Source: JBEVJK01 sp963791325
GTDB lineage: Bacteria; Pseudomonadota; Alphaproteobacteria; Rhizobiales; Rhizobiaceae
Length of the DNA: 64,000 nucleotides
Direction of reading: 5' to 3'
Assembly: GCA_963791325.1 (NCBI GenBank)
Contig: CAWBRU010000010.1
Location: 62,001-126,000, forward strand
Numbering within the stretch: position 1 is the stretch's first letter; each line of letters opens with the position of its first letter. Both the position numbers and the translations under genes were made by a program. Positions 1-7,524 of the stretch are shown one piece after another. The notes beneath the pieces were generated by a model. The model did not search any database and had not been told where the DNA came from. It saw nothing but the letters and a program-made list of their open reading frames with translations.

Positions 1-83
1 AGTGGCAACGGTTTTCCGCCCGGAATTGCGGGAAAACAAAGGCTTAGAACCGGTCAGCGAGTCGAAGAAACGCTGACCGGTCG
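1..83 (+). repeat. Interspersed palindromic repeat, copy A (cut by window edge)
   Basis: The core (GGTTTTCCGCCCGGAATTGC, then GGGAAAACAAAGGCTTAGA) matches copies near 2343-2437, 4080-4176 (reverse) and 55716-55787 (reverse). It ends in a perfect 11-bp inverted repeat, 49-59 with 71-81, around the loop AGTCGAAGAAA. Such noncoding repeats are abundant in rhizobial genomes. The left end lies outside the window. Confidence 0.7.
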
Positions 84-245
84 AGTGGAAATCCGGGCAA
101 GAGGAATCGCTTTTCTCGCGGGTAAGATCGCGTCGGAAGACCGTGATCGCAGGGCCATAAAGTGGAGATCCCTGGGCGCTCTGAACGACCGTTAACCATC
201 CCCGCCGAGACCGCGTTTGGCCCCGCCGCCCCTCTTCAGCCATGG

Positions 246-261
246 TTAAGAAAAGGTTAAC
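246..261 (+). promoter_or_regulatory. CtrA-type binding box
   Basis: TTAAGAAAAGGTTAAC is a perfect TTAA-N7-TTAAC, the consensus for the alphaproteobacterial cell-cycle regulator CtrA. It lies 32 bases before the first possible ATG (294) of the secreted protein gene and 53 before the second (315), a distance that suits promoter control. A nearby GTTAACC lies at 191-197. Binding is inferred from the motif only. Confidence 0.5.
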
Positions 262-293
262 ATCGCCCTGGGCACACATCTGGGGTTGAAGAG

Positions 294-680
294 ATGCAAA
301 ATGGCGAACTTCGAATGCGCGGCGGCATGGCCGCTCTCTGCGTCGGCCTGCTTAGCGCGGCGGCGGCCATGCCGGCCGCGGCGGGCGGTCTCGGCGAGCA
401 GGTCTATGCCGATTCCTTCGGCAATCTCGTCGTCCAGAGCCCCTACGGCACCAAGCGCATCATCGTCGGCGAAGGCAGGCGGGCCAAGGCGCTGGCCGCC
501 TTCACTGCGCCCCGGCATCCGGCGAGCCGCCCCTCGCCCGCGCCGGCCGGCGGCGGCATCGACCGTTTCGGCTATTTCCACGACAGCTGCTACCGCCCGG
601 CCGTGCTGATCAAGGGCCGCAGCTATATGTACGGCCTGCCGGAAGGCTTCGTTCCCGAGCCCGCCGGCCATTGCAGCTGA
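294..680 (+). CDS. Small secreted hypothetical protein
   Basis: This 128-residue protein is of no family I recognise. Residues 8-30 look like a Sec signal peptide: a short start with Arg7 and Arg9, a hydrophobic Ala/Leu core, and an Ala-Ala-Ala cleavage site before Gly31. The mature part of about 98 residues has two cysteines, near positions 99 and 127, that could form a disulfide, and a Pro/Ala-rich middle. The start at 294 is upstream-most; the ATG at 315 gives a tighter signal peptide and fits a promoter governed by the CtrA-like box at 246-261. It is probably periplasmic and possibly cell-cycle regulated. It is convergent with the diguanylate cyclase gene, only 30 bases away. Confidence 0.7.
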   Translation: MQNGELRMRGGMAALCVGLLSAAAAMPAAAGGLGEQVYADSFGNLVVQSPYGTKRIIVGEGRRAKALAAFTAPRHPASRPSPAPAGGGIDRFGYFHDSCYRPAVLIKGRSYMYGLPEGFVPEPAGHCS

Positions 681-710
681 GCTGAAATCCCGGGACAAGC
701 GGCCAGCGGT

Positions 711-1904
711 TCAACCGGCCGCGGTACGCATCGGCGGATTGCGAAGCGGCGGTTGCGAGACCCGCACGCAGTCGCGGCCGTTGTTCTTCGCCTCGTAGAG
801 CGACAGGTCGGCACGGCGCAGCACATCGCCGATGGTCTCGGCCGGCATCAGCTCGGCCACCCCGAAACTCGCGGTGACGCGCAGCTCGGCCGGCGCCCCG
901 GCAATCGCCTGCAGGGCGAAGCCGCTGCGCGCGCCTTCGGCGAAGAGCCGGGCCGCGGCGGCACCGGTTCCCGGAAGGACGACCGCGAATTCCTCGCCGC
1001 CGAGCCGGCCGACGATGGCGTCGGGCGCGACGGCAGCGCTCAGGAAGCGGCCGAAGCCGCTGATGACGGCATCGCCGGCCGCATGGCCGTAGCTGTCGTT
1101 GACCCGCTTGAAATTGTCGAGGTCGGCGATCACGATCGCCAGCGGCCGATGGCTGCGCAAGGCCTCCCGCACGGCGTGATGGGCATGTTCCTCGAAGCCG
1201 CGCCGGTTGAGCAGCCCCGAGAGCACGTCGATTTTGGAGCGGGCGGTGGCATCGCTGAGCAGCAGTCGCGCCAGCAGCGACAGCAGCAGGAGCGCCACCG
1301 CCAGGAAGAACACCGTGCCCAGCGATTGCGATAACAGCGCATAGCTGCTGTTGATGTAGTCCTGCGGACGGTTGCCCTCCCCGCCGTAGGCGAGCACCAG
1401 GAACGGCCGGCTGGCAAATTGCAGGGCAGACAGCACCAAAAGGATGAGCAGAGCGTTGTCGCTCAGCTGCCGCTGCTTTGCCTTGAGCAGGACATGGACG
1501 CCGACGCATTGCAAGGCGATCAGCGGCAGCTGGTAGGAGATCAGCCGGAGAGGCGCATTCCGCGGCAGGACCTGGATCGCATAGTCGATGATCCCCGTGG
1601 CGATCAAAAGGCCAGCCAGCACTTTCCACGGCACCGCCGCGCGGTACATCTTTGCCAGGCCGACATCAAGCGCCGCCAGCGCGCCGGCCAGGCAGAGTGC
1701 AGCCGCGGTTACGGCCAGCCGGGCATCGGTCAAGGATGGGATGAACGCCTCGATGACGAAGAAGCCCGCGCCGACGCCATAGGCCAGCGCCATCCAGCGG
1801 GCTTCGGAGCGGCAGCGGTCGTAGCCGGCAAGCATCTGAAACGCCACCGACAGCAATATCGTCGCAAACAGGTTGATGCCCAGGATAAACCCTGCAGCGC
1901 TCAT
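711..1904 (-). CDS. Membrane-bound diguanylate cyclase (GGDEF)
   Basis: A protein of 397 residues with an N-terminal half of about six hydrophobic segments (roughly residues 5-215) and a C-terminal GGDEF domain carrying the active-site motif RLGGEEF. It should make cyclic di-GMP from two GTP at the inner membrane; the membrane part may sense a signal. The substrate-binding stretch DLDNFKRVND is intact. The inhibitory I-site, normally RxxD five residues before GGEEF, reads VAPD, so product inhibition is probably lost. I chose the ATG at 1904 because the reading frame upstream of it codes for unlikely residues and the first membrane segment begins there. No EAL domain is present. It is monocistronic and divergent from the gene at 2034. 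Confidence 0.88.
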   Translation of the reverse strand: MSAAGFILGINLFATILLSVAFQMLAGYDRCRSEARWMALAYGVGAGFFVIEAFIPSLTDARLAVTAAALCLAGALAALDVGLAKMYRAAVPWKVLAGLLIATGIIDYAIQVLPRNAPLRLISYQLPLIALQCVGVHVLLKAKQRQLSDNALLILLVLSALQFASRPFLVLAYGGEGNRPQDYINSSYALLSQSLGTVFFLAVALLLLSLLARLLLSDATARSKIDVLSGLLNRRGFEEHAHHAVREALRSHRPLAIVIADLDNFKRVNDSYGHAAGDAVISGFGRFLSAAVAPDAIVGRLGGEEFAVVLPGTGAAAARLFAEGARSGFALQAIAGAPAELRVTASFGVAELMPAETIGDVLRRADLSLYEAKNNGRDCVRVSQPPLRNPPMRTAAG

Positions 1905-2033
1905 CTTGCTGGCCCCACTCGAGCGCACTAGACCACAGCGGGGCCAAAGAAACGTTAACGGTCGCGAGACCAGGAGAAGCCCGCAACGGCCAAGCACCCG
2001 GCCAGCGCGGCATGACAGCGAAGAGGAAGGTCC

Positions 2034-2342
2034 ATGGTAGACACCGTCACGCTCACCGACCACGAGGCGATCCGCGATTGGGCGGCGGCGCGCGCCGGCT
2101 ACCCCGCGGTGGTTGATTCCTCACCCGCGCCCGGCGTGCAGCCGGTGCTCAGGCTGGTGTTCGGCGAACACGGCTACGAGGATCAGGACCAGCCCGAGCG
2201 GCCGCCCAATGCCGGCGGCTATGATCTGGTCGAGTGGGACGAGTGGTTTCGCCTGTTCGACGAACATCAGCTCGCGCTGGTCGTGGCGGTCGACGCCCCC
2301 GGCCAGCGCGAGGAATTTCATCAGATCATCCGGCGCGGCTAA
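2034..2342 (+). CDS. Small acidic hypothetical protein
   Basis: A protein of 102 residues, strongly acidic, with a Trp-rich middle (DLVEWDEWFRLFDEH) and a short basic tail. It has no signal peptide and no membrane segment, so it is probably cytosolic. An AGAGGAAGG ribosome-binding site lies just before the ATG, which supports the start. It is divergent from the diguanylate cyclase gene, and its stop codon touches interspersed repeat copy B. I cannot assign a function; a conserved rhizobial hypothetical is the most likely description. Confidence 0.6.
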   Translation: MVDTVTLTDHEAIRDWAAARAGYPAVVDSSPAPGVQPVLRLVFGEHGYEDQDQPERPPNAGGYDLVEWDEWFRLFDEHQLALVVAVDAPGQREEFHQIIRRG

Positions 2343-2437
2343 AGCAACTCCAGGAAAAGTGGACGCGGTTTTCCGTCGGGAATTGCGGAAAACAAAGACT
2401 TAGAGCGGAGCACCGATTCGAAAAAAGGTGATCCGAT
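2343..2437 (+). repeat. Interspersed palindromic repeat, copy B
   Basis: Same family as copy A: GGAAAAGTGGACGCGGTTTT, then GGGAATTGCGGAAAACAAAG, followed by a stem CGGAGCACC/GGTGATCCG with one mismatch around the loop GATTCGAAAAAA. The stem sequence differs from copy A, yet pairing is kept. It fills the whole gap between the small acidic protein and leuC and faces copy C on the other side of leuC. Confidence 0.75.
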
Positions 2438-3850
2438 CTAATTGCGCCAGTCGCGGATGTCGACGAAGTGCCCGGCGATCGCGGCCGCCGCCGCCATCGC
2501 CGGCGACACTAGATGGGTGCGGCCCTTGTAGCCCTGCCGTCCCTCGAAATTGCGGTTCGAGGTCGAGGCGCAGCGCTCGCCGGGCTTCAGCCGGTCATCG
2601 TTCATCGCCAGGCACATCGAGCAGCCTGGCTCGCGCCAGTCGAAGCCGGCGGCGGTGAAGATCTTGTCGAGCCCCTCCGCCTCGGCCTGCTCCTTGACCA
2701 GGCCGGAGCCCGGCACGATCATCGCATCGACATGAGGGCTGACGGTGCGCCCCTCGACCACCTTGGCCACGGCCCGCAGATCCTCGATGCGGCCATTGGT
2801 ACAGGAGCCGATGAACACCCGGTCGAGCGCAATGTCGGTGATCCTGGTGCCCGCCGTCAGCCCCATATAGTCGAGTGCCCGCTGCTTGGAGGCGCGCAGC
2901 GTCTCGTCGCCGATCTCGGCCGGATCCGGGACCACGCCGGTCACTGCGACGACATCTTCCGGCGAGGATCCCCAGCTGACGATCGGCGGCAGATTGGCGG
3001 CATCGAGCACCACCACTTTGTCGAAATGGGCGCCTTCATCGGTGCGCAGCGTTTCCCAATGGGCCCTTGCCCGCTCCCAGTCCGCACCCTTGGGCGTGCG
3101 CGGCTTGTCCTTGACATAGGCGAAGGTGGTCTCGTCCGGCGCGATCAGCCCGGCACGGGCGCCCGCCTCGATCGACATGTTGCACACCGTCATGCGCCCT
3201 TCCATCGACAGCGCGCGGATCGCCTCGCCGGCATATTCGATGACATAGCCGGTGCCACCGGCGGTGCCGATTTCGCCGATGATCGCCAGGATGATGTCCT
3301 TGGCGGTGACCCCCGGCGGCAGCTGGCCGTCGACGCGCACCAGCATGTTCTTGGCCTTCTTCTGAATCAACGTCTGGGTGGCGAGCACGTGCTCGACCTC
3401 CGAGGTGCCGATGCCATGGGCCAGCGCGCCGAAAGCGCCGTGGGTGGAGGTGTGGCTGTCGCCGCAGACGATCGTCATGCCCGGCAAGGTGAAGCCCTGC
3501 TCGGGTCCGACGATGTGCACAATCCCCTGCCGGACGTCGTTCTCGGAGTAATATTCGACGCCGAAATCGCCGGCGTTCTTGGCCAGCGCCTCGACCTGGA
3601 TGCGGCTCTCCTCGTTCTTGATGCCGAGCTTGCGGTCGGGCGTGGTCGGCACATTGTGGTCGACGACGGCCAGCGTCCGCTCCGGGTGGCGGACCTTGCG
3701 GCCGCTCATCCTGAGCCCCTCGAAGGCCTGCGGGCTGGTGACCTCGTGGACGAGGTGGCGGTCGATATAGAGCAGGCAGGTGCCGTCGTCCTGCCGATGC
3801 ACGATATGCTGGTCGAAGATCTTGTCGTAGAGGGTGGTTGGCGCGGTCAT
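2438..3850 (-). CDS. leuC: 3-isopropylmalate dehydratase large subunit
   Basis: A 470-residue aconitase-family enzyme that, with LeuD, isomerises 2-isopropylmalate to 3-isopropylmalate in leucine synthesis. The three 4Fe-4S ligands are at Cys350 (GSCTN), Cys410 and Cys413 (GCSMC), at the spacing of the E. coli enzyme. The substrate loop VCGDSHTSTHGAFGALAHG is near residue 128. Length is normal for the family. leuD is not in this window, so the subunits are encoded apart or further away. The transcription unit is bracketed by two facing copies of an interspersed repeat. A 42-codon reading frame lies 61 bases upstream on the same strand. Confidence 0.97.
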   Translation of the reverse strand: MTAPTTLYDKIFDQHIVHRQDDGTCLLYIDRHLVHEVTSPQAFEGLRMSGRKVRHPERTLAVVDHNVPTTPDRKLGIKNEESRIQVEALAKNAGDFGVEYYSENDVRQGIVHIVGPEQGFTLPGMTIVCGDSHTSTHGAFGALAHGIGTSEVEHVLATQTLIQKKAKNMLVRVDGQLPPGVTAKDIILAIIGEIGTAGGTGYVIEYAGEAIRALSMEGRMTVCNMSIEAGARAGLIAPDETTFAYVKDKPRTPKGADWERARAHWETLRTDEGAHFDKVVVLDAANLPPIVSWGSSPEDVVAVTGVVPDPAEIGDETLRASKQRALDYMGLTAGTRITDIALDRVFIGSCTNGRIEDLRAVAKVVEGRTVSPHVDAMIVPGSGLVKEQAEAEGLDKIFTAAGFDWREPGCSMCLAMNDDRLKPGERCASTSNRNFEGRQGYKGRTHLVSPAMAAAAAIAGHFVDIRDWRN

Positions 3851-3911
3851 GGCAATGTCCTTGGAGAAGCGTTGATCGGCGGCGGGGGCGGCAAGCCGCC
3901 GGCAGGCACGA

Positions 3912-4040
3912 TCAGCCGAGTCGGCTGGTCCGCGCGCCCGACAGGCGCCGGAAAAAGCGCGCCGGCAGGCGCTTCTTGTCCTGCAGCACGAACCCTTTGT
4001 AGGTTGGATCGCCGAACAGCTCTTCCATGACCGGGCTCAT
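3912..4040 (-). CDS. Possible small basic protein upstream of leuC
   Basis: A short frame of 42 codons, beginning MSPVMEELFGDPTYKGFVLQ and ending in a basic, arginine-rich tail. It has ATG and TGA, and lies on the leuC strand 61 bases before the leuC start. Its content looks protein-like (acidic helix, aromatic turn, Lys/Arg cluster) rather than random. I see no clear ribosome-binding site before the ATG at 4040; the internal ATG at 4028 is an alternative start. It might be an independent microprotein or a leader cistron for leuC. It resembles no family I can name. Confidence 0.45.
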   Translation of the reverse strand: MSPVMEELFGDPTYKGFVLQDKKRLPARFFRRLSGARTSRLG

Positions 4041-4079
4041 ACCAAGCTTTTGCCGCCGCGGCAATTGCGCGCTAAGAGG

Positions 4080-4176
4080 GATCACCTTTTCTTGGAATCG
4101 GTGCTCCGCTCTAAGTCCTTGTTTTCAAGCAATTCCGGACCCAAAACCGTTGCCGCTTTTCCGGGAATTGCTCTAA
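4080..4176 (-). repeat. Interspersed palindromic repeat, copy C (reverse)
   Basis: The reverse complement gives GAGCAATTCCCGGAAAAGCG, GGTCCGGAATTGCTTGAAAA and the end stem GGAGCACC/GGTGATCC, closest to copy B, which it faces across leuC. Its inner part also encodes the last 22 or so residues and the stop codon of the MgtC-like gene. Confidence 0.75.
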
Positions 4177-4698
4177 TTTGCCGGCTTCGGGCGCGGATGC
4201 CTTGGCGGGACGGTCGGCGGAGGCCTTGTTGCTCACCCGCGCCAGGACGAGCTGCAGCAGCGCCAGCACCACCAAGGTCAGCAGCGTGGCAAACAGCGCG
4301 ATCTGCCACAGCCCCAACCCACAGGCGATGCCGATCGCACCGGCGAGCCACATGCCGGCGCCGGTGGTCAGCCCCTGGACCTCGCCGCGGCTGATGATCA
4401 CGACCCCGGCCGCCAGGAAGGCCACTCCGGCGGTCACCGCCTCGACCACCCGGATCGGATCGTATTTGACCAGCTCCGGGGAAAACACCGGCGCGTGGGT
4501 GATCTCGACGGTGAGGATGCCGAAGGTGGCTGCGGCGACGCAAACCAAGATGTGGGTGCGCAGCCCCGCCGGCCGGTGCCGCCATTCGCGCTCGAAGCCG
4601 ATCGCGGCGCCGAACAGAGCGGCGAGCAACAGCCGCGCCACGATCACCGGAAAGGCGATGGTGGTCGGATGGCCAAATTCCTCGACGAGCGTCTCCAT
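4111..4698 (-). CDS. MgtC/SapB-family membrane protein
   Basis: A 195-residue inner-membrane protein with about five hydrophobic segments and the MgtC-family signature RPAGLRTHILV near residue 42, plus GVAFLAAGVVI near residue 92. In the family, members are tied to magnesium limitation and to regulation of P-type ATPases; the exact role here cannot be read from sequence. The last roughly 22 residues (KLEQFPEKRQRF onwards) and the stop come from interspersed repeat copy C, so the native tail probably ended earlier and was replaced or extended by repeat insertion. It is a single-gene unit with no visible magnesium-sensing leader. Confidence 0.85.
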   Translation of the reverse strand: METLVEEFGHPTTIAFPVIVARLLLAALFGAAIGFEREWRHRPAGLRTHILVCVAAATFGILTVEITHAPVFSPELVKYDPIRVVEAVTAGVAFLAAGVVIISRGEVQGLTTGAGMWLAGAIGIACGLGLWQIALFATLLTLVVLALLQLVLARVSNKASADRPAKASAPEAGKLEQFPEKRQRFWVRNCLKTRT

Positions 4699-4749
4699 GG
4701 CACCTCGACAATGGCCCGCGCGGTCAGCGTCAGGGCGACGGACAGCTGG

Positions 4750-5385
4750 CTAAACAATAGTGTAGACGAAGCATTTGACCAGCGCTTGCGGATCGCCGAC
4801 CGCGTAGCAGCGGAACCATGGACTGTCTTCGGCAGCGCTCCAGATGCCTTGGCGGACGAGGTCGTCCAGCACCGCCTGGTAGCCGCCTTCGAAATAGGCC
4901 TGCTCGCGGACGGTGAAGATGACGTGGCCGCCCGTTCGGGTGATCCGCGCCAGCTCGTAAAGCGACGACGCGGGCGCGTGGCCCATGGTGAATACCCCGG
5001 TGGCGAAGCTCGCCTGGAAATGACCGTTCGGCCAGGGCAGCGGCTCGCCCAGCGGCGCCCGGGTCAGCGTCCGGTAGGCTTTTCGCCCGGCGGCCACGGC
5101 CAGCATCTCCTCGGACAGGTCGAGCCCGTCGATGTCACGGTAGCCGAGCGCCTGAAGGTAGGGGCCGGAGAGGCCGGTGCCGCAGCCCGCATCGAGCAGT
5201 GGCCCGGCCCCGGGCGGCACATAGCGGCCGATCCAGGCGGCGATCAGGAACGGCAGCACATAGCCGAGCTCCGCGGTCTCCCGGTCGTAGCGCGCTGCCC
5301 AGGCGGCATAGGCCTCGGCCACCTCTTGCGCGCTCTGCGCGGCGTGGACCGTGCCCAGCGCGGCATTGACCTTGGCGTGATCCAT
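4750..5385 (-). CDS. SAM-dependent methyltransferase (METTL27-like)
   Basis: A 211-residue class I methyltransferase. Motif I, LLDAGCGTGLSG, is near residue 63, followed by the acidic ribose contact DIDGLDLSEEML. The N-terminal helix AEAYAAWAARYDRETAELGY is typical of the WBSCR27/METTL27-type group. The substrate is unknown. A GGAAAGG ribosome-binding site precedes the ATG at 5385. It lies 29 bases downstream of the gluconolactonase-like gene on the same strand, so the two may be cotranscribed, although no shared pathway is evident. Confidence 0.85.
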   Translation of the reverse strand: MDHAKVNAALGTVHAAQSAQEVAEAYAAWAARYDRETAELGYVLPFLIAAWIGRYVPPGAGPLLDAGCGTGLSGPYLQALGYRDIDGLDLSEEMLAVAAGRKAYRTLTRAPLGEPLPWPNGHFQASFATGVFTMGHAPASSLYELARITRTGGHVIFTVREQAYFEGGYQAVLDDLVRQGIWSAAEDSPWFRCYAVGDPQALVKCFVYTIV

Positions 5386-5414
5386 TGCGGCCTTTCCCTC
5401 TGCTCTGCCGCGTC

Positions 5415-6344
5415 TCAGGCCGGCTGCGCCGCGCCGGGTCCGGCCGCCGGTGCCGAGTTGACGTAGATCGAATAGAGCGAGGTCTGGCCGGCAATGAACA
5501 GGCGGTTGCGGTTCGGTCCGCCGAAGCAGACATTGGCGACGATCTCGGGGATCGGGATGCGGCCGATCAGTGCGCCGTCCGGCGCATAGACGTCGACCCC
5601 CTGGCCGGTCGAGGTCCAGATATTGCCGTGCCGGTCGACGCGGAAGCCGTCGAACAGGCCGGATTCGCAGGTGGCGAACAGCCGGGCCGGGCCGAGCGAG
5701 CGGCCATCCGGAGTGACGTCGTAGGCATGGATGGTGGCCGGCAGCGACGGCACGTGCGTCTGCCCGGTATCGGCAACATAGAGCACCTGCTCGTCCGGCG
5801 AGAAGGCCAGGCCGTTGGGCTTGACGCGGTCGTCGGCGACCGCCGCCACGGTGCCGATCGTCTCGTCGAAGCGGAACACCAGCGACTTGCCGATCTCCGA
5901 GGCCGCAGCATGGCCTTCATAGTCGCTGTCGATGCCGTAGGTCGGGTCGGTGAACCACACCGTGCCATCCGACTTCACCACCAGATCGTTGGGCGAGTTG
6001 AGCCGCTTGCCGTCGAAGCGGTCGACCAGCGTGTGCCAGCGCCCGTCGGCCTCCAGCCGCGATACGCGGCGGCCGCCGTGTTCGCAGGCCAGCACCCGGC
6101 CCTGGGCATCGAGGGTGTGGCCGTTGTGATGGCCGGTCGGCTGCTCGAAGGTGCTGACCGAGCCGTCCGTCTCGTCCCAGCGCAACACCCGATTGTTGGG
6201 GATGTCAGACCACAGCAGCGATTTGGCCGCCGGCACATAAACCGGCCCCTCGGCCCAGCGGCACCCTGTCCACAGCTTTTCCAGCCGCGCGCTGGTGATG
6301 GTGAGCCGCTGAAACCGTGGATCCAATATCTCGAAATCGGTCAT
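5415..6344 (-). CDS. SMP-30/gluconolactonase-family hydrolase
   Basis: A 309-residue six-bladed propeller enzyme of the SMP-30/gluconolaconase/LRE family, which hydrolyses sugar lactones. The metal ligands and family motifs are visible: Glu in WAEGPVY, Asn in NSPNDLVV, Asn in KPNGLAFSPDE and Asp in LFDGFRVD. There is no signal peptide. The ATG at 6344 follows GGAGGGAGCGAG and begins the conserved part; upstream in-frame sequence is the shadow of the neighbouring glycosyltransferase gene. It could act with a sugar dehydrogenase, but no such gene is adjacent. Confidence 0.9.
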   Translation of the reverse strand: MTDFEILDPRFQRLTITSARLEKLWTGCRWAEGPVYVPAAKSLLWSDIPNNRVLRWDETDGSVSTFEQPTGHHNGHTLDAQGRVLACEHGGRRVSRLEADGRWHTLVDRFDGKRLNSPNDLVVKSDGTVWFTDPTYGIDSDYEGHAAASEIGKSLVFRFDETIGTVAAVADDRVKPNGLAFSPDEQVLYVADTGQTHVPSLPATIHAYDVTPDGRSLGPARLFATCESGLFDGFRVDRHGNIWTSTGQGVDVYAPDGALIGRIPIPEIVANVCFGGPNRNRLFIAGQTSLYSIYVNSAPAAGPGAAQPA

Positions 6345-6426
6345 CTCGCTCCTCCCTCGGTGAACCGCTCGCCGGGCCAGCTTACACATTGGGAGCGCCG
6401 ATGGAACGGGGTCGACGGCGCGGAGA

Positions 6427-7350
6427 TCACCGCAGCAATGCGGAATCCAAAAACACCCGCACCGCTTGCGGGTAGAGCGAGACGTGCAGCCGCCGTCGAT
6501 AGACCAGTGCCTTGAGCTCCGAGCGGACGAAGGCAACGAGATTGCCGCGCAGCAGCCTGTCGTTGAGCGAGCGCGTGCCCGGCCGGTCGGCCAAGGCCTG
6601 CCGCACCAGCTTGTGGAAATAGGCATTGGCGATGCGCGAGCGTGAGAAGCCGCGCGTTCCGGCCGGCTGCCGGCGAAACAAATTGAGCCCATCGGCCAGC
6701 TGCATGGTCACCTCGTTGCGGCAGCAGATGCGCGACGATGAAAGCCCGCATTGAATGAAGTACATCTGATCTTCGGAGGAGTAGCGAAGACGCTCGTCGA
6801 AGCGCACGCCGCCGAGGGCCGCGGCCCGGATCACGGTGGCCGAGACATGCACCGGCCAGCGTGTCAGCACGAGTTCGACGAAGTCGGTCTCGTCCAGGGC
6901 CATCAGCGCGGGATCGGCGGGCAGCGCCCGGCCGAGGCTTGCCAGGTCGGTCTGCTTGAACCGGGTCGACGATTTGGTCGGCCAAGTGTAGTCGGAAAAA
7001 TAGAAATCATAGCCGGCATTCAGTGCTGCGATCGCTTTAGCCAGGTGATCGCGGGTCCAGACGTCGTCGGAATCCATGAAGGCGATGAACGGCGTATCCG
7101 GACCGACGTGGTCGAGCCCGGTGTTGCGGGCGCTGCCCGGGCCGCCGTTCTTCTGCTTCACCACTTTGATCCGCCAGCGCTCTCCGGCCGGGCGGCCATC
7201 GACTTCCGGCTGCGCCGACAGCGGGCTGGCATCATCGACGACGATCACCGTCAGATCTTGGGTGGATTGCGCAAAGATGCAGTCCAGGCAGCGCGTCAGG
7301 ATGCCGGTGTCCTGCTGGTAGAACGGGACGATGACCGTAGTCTCGGGCAC
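6427..7350 (-). CDS. Family 2 glycosyltransferase
   Basis: A 307-residue GT-A fold glycosyltransferase. The N-terminus VIVPFYQQDTGILTRCLD, the nucleotide-binding VVDDASP near residue 37 and the metal-binding FMDSDDVW near residue 93 are standard GT2 signatures. There are no membrane segments. It likely transfers a sugar from a nucleotide-sugar to a surface polysaccharide or glycolipid, but donor and acceptor are unknown. It stands 174 bases downstream of parB and has no polysaccharide genes around it, so it is an isolated member. Confidence 0.9.
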   Translation of the reverse strand: MPETTVIVPFYQQDTGILTRCLDCIFAQSTQDLTVIVVDDASPLSAQPEVDGRPAGERWRIKVVKQKNGGPGSARNTGLDHVGPDTPFIAFMDSDDVWTRDHLAKAIAALNAGYDFYFSDYTWPTKSSTRFKQTDLASLGRALPADPALMALDETDFVELVLTRWPVHVSATVIRAAALGGVRFDERLRYSSEDQMYFIQCGLSSSRICCRNEVTMQLADGLNLFRRQPAGTRGFSRSRIANAYFHKLVRQALADRPGTRSLNDRLLRGNLVAFVRSELKALVYRRRLHVSLYPQAVRVFLDSALLR

Positions 7351-7524
7351 GCTGAGGGCCTTTCTCGGCTCGGTCTCAGGTTGCTGCCCGCATGCACAAT
7401 GGTGAAGGCGGAAGTGGGGCAGCGTCCGGCCCTCCCACCCGAGGCGCTCGCCCGAAAGCCTTTCGCCCGGCCGCGGCCCAAGCCCGTGCGGATCTTTGCC
7501 GCGGCACCGTGGGGGCGGCGCCGC

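Noticed and set aside
2513..4030. A 505-codon frame opposite leuC
   Set aside because: It is the antisense shadow of leuC, which has all its iron-sulfur and substrate motifs; the opposite frame has low-complexity Arg/Gly/Asp content and no family motif. High G+C makes such shadows common here.
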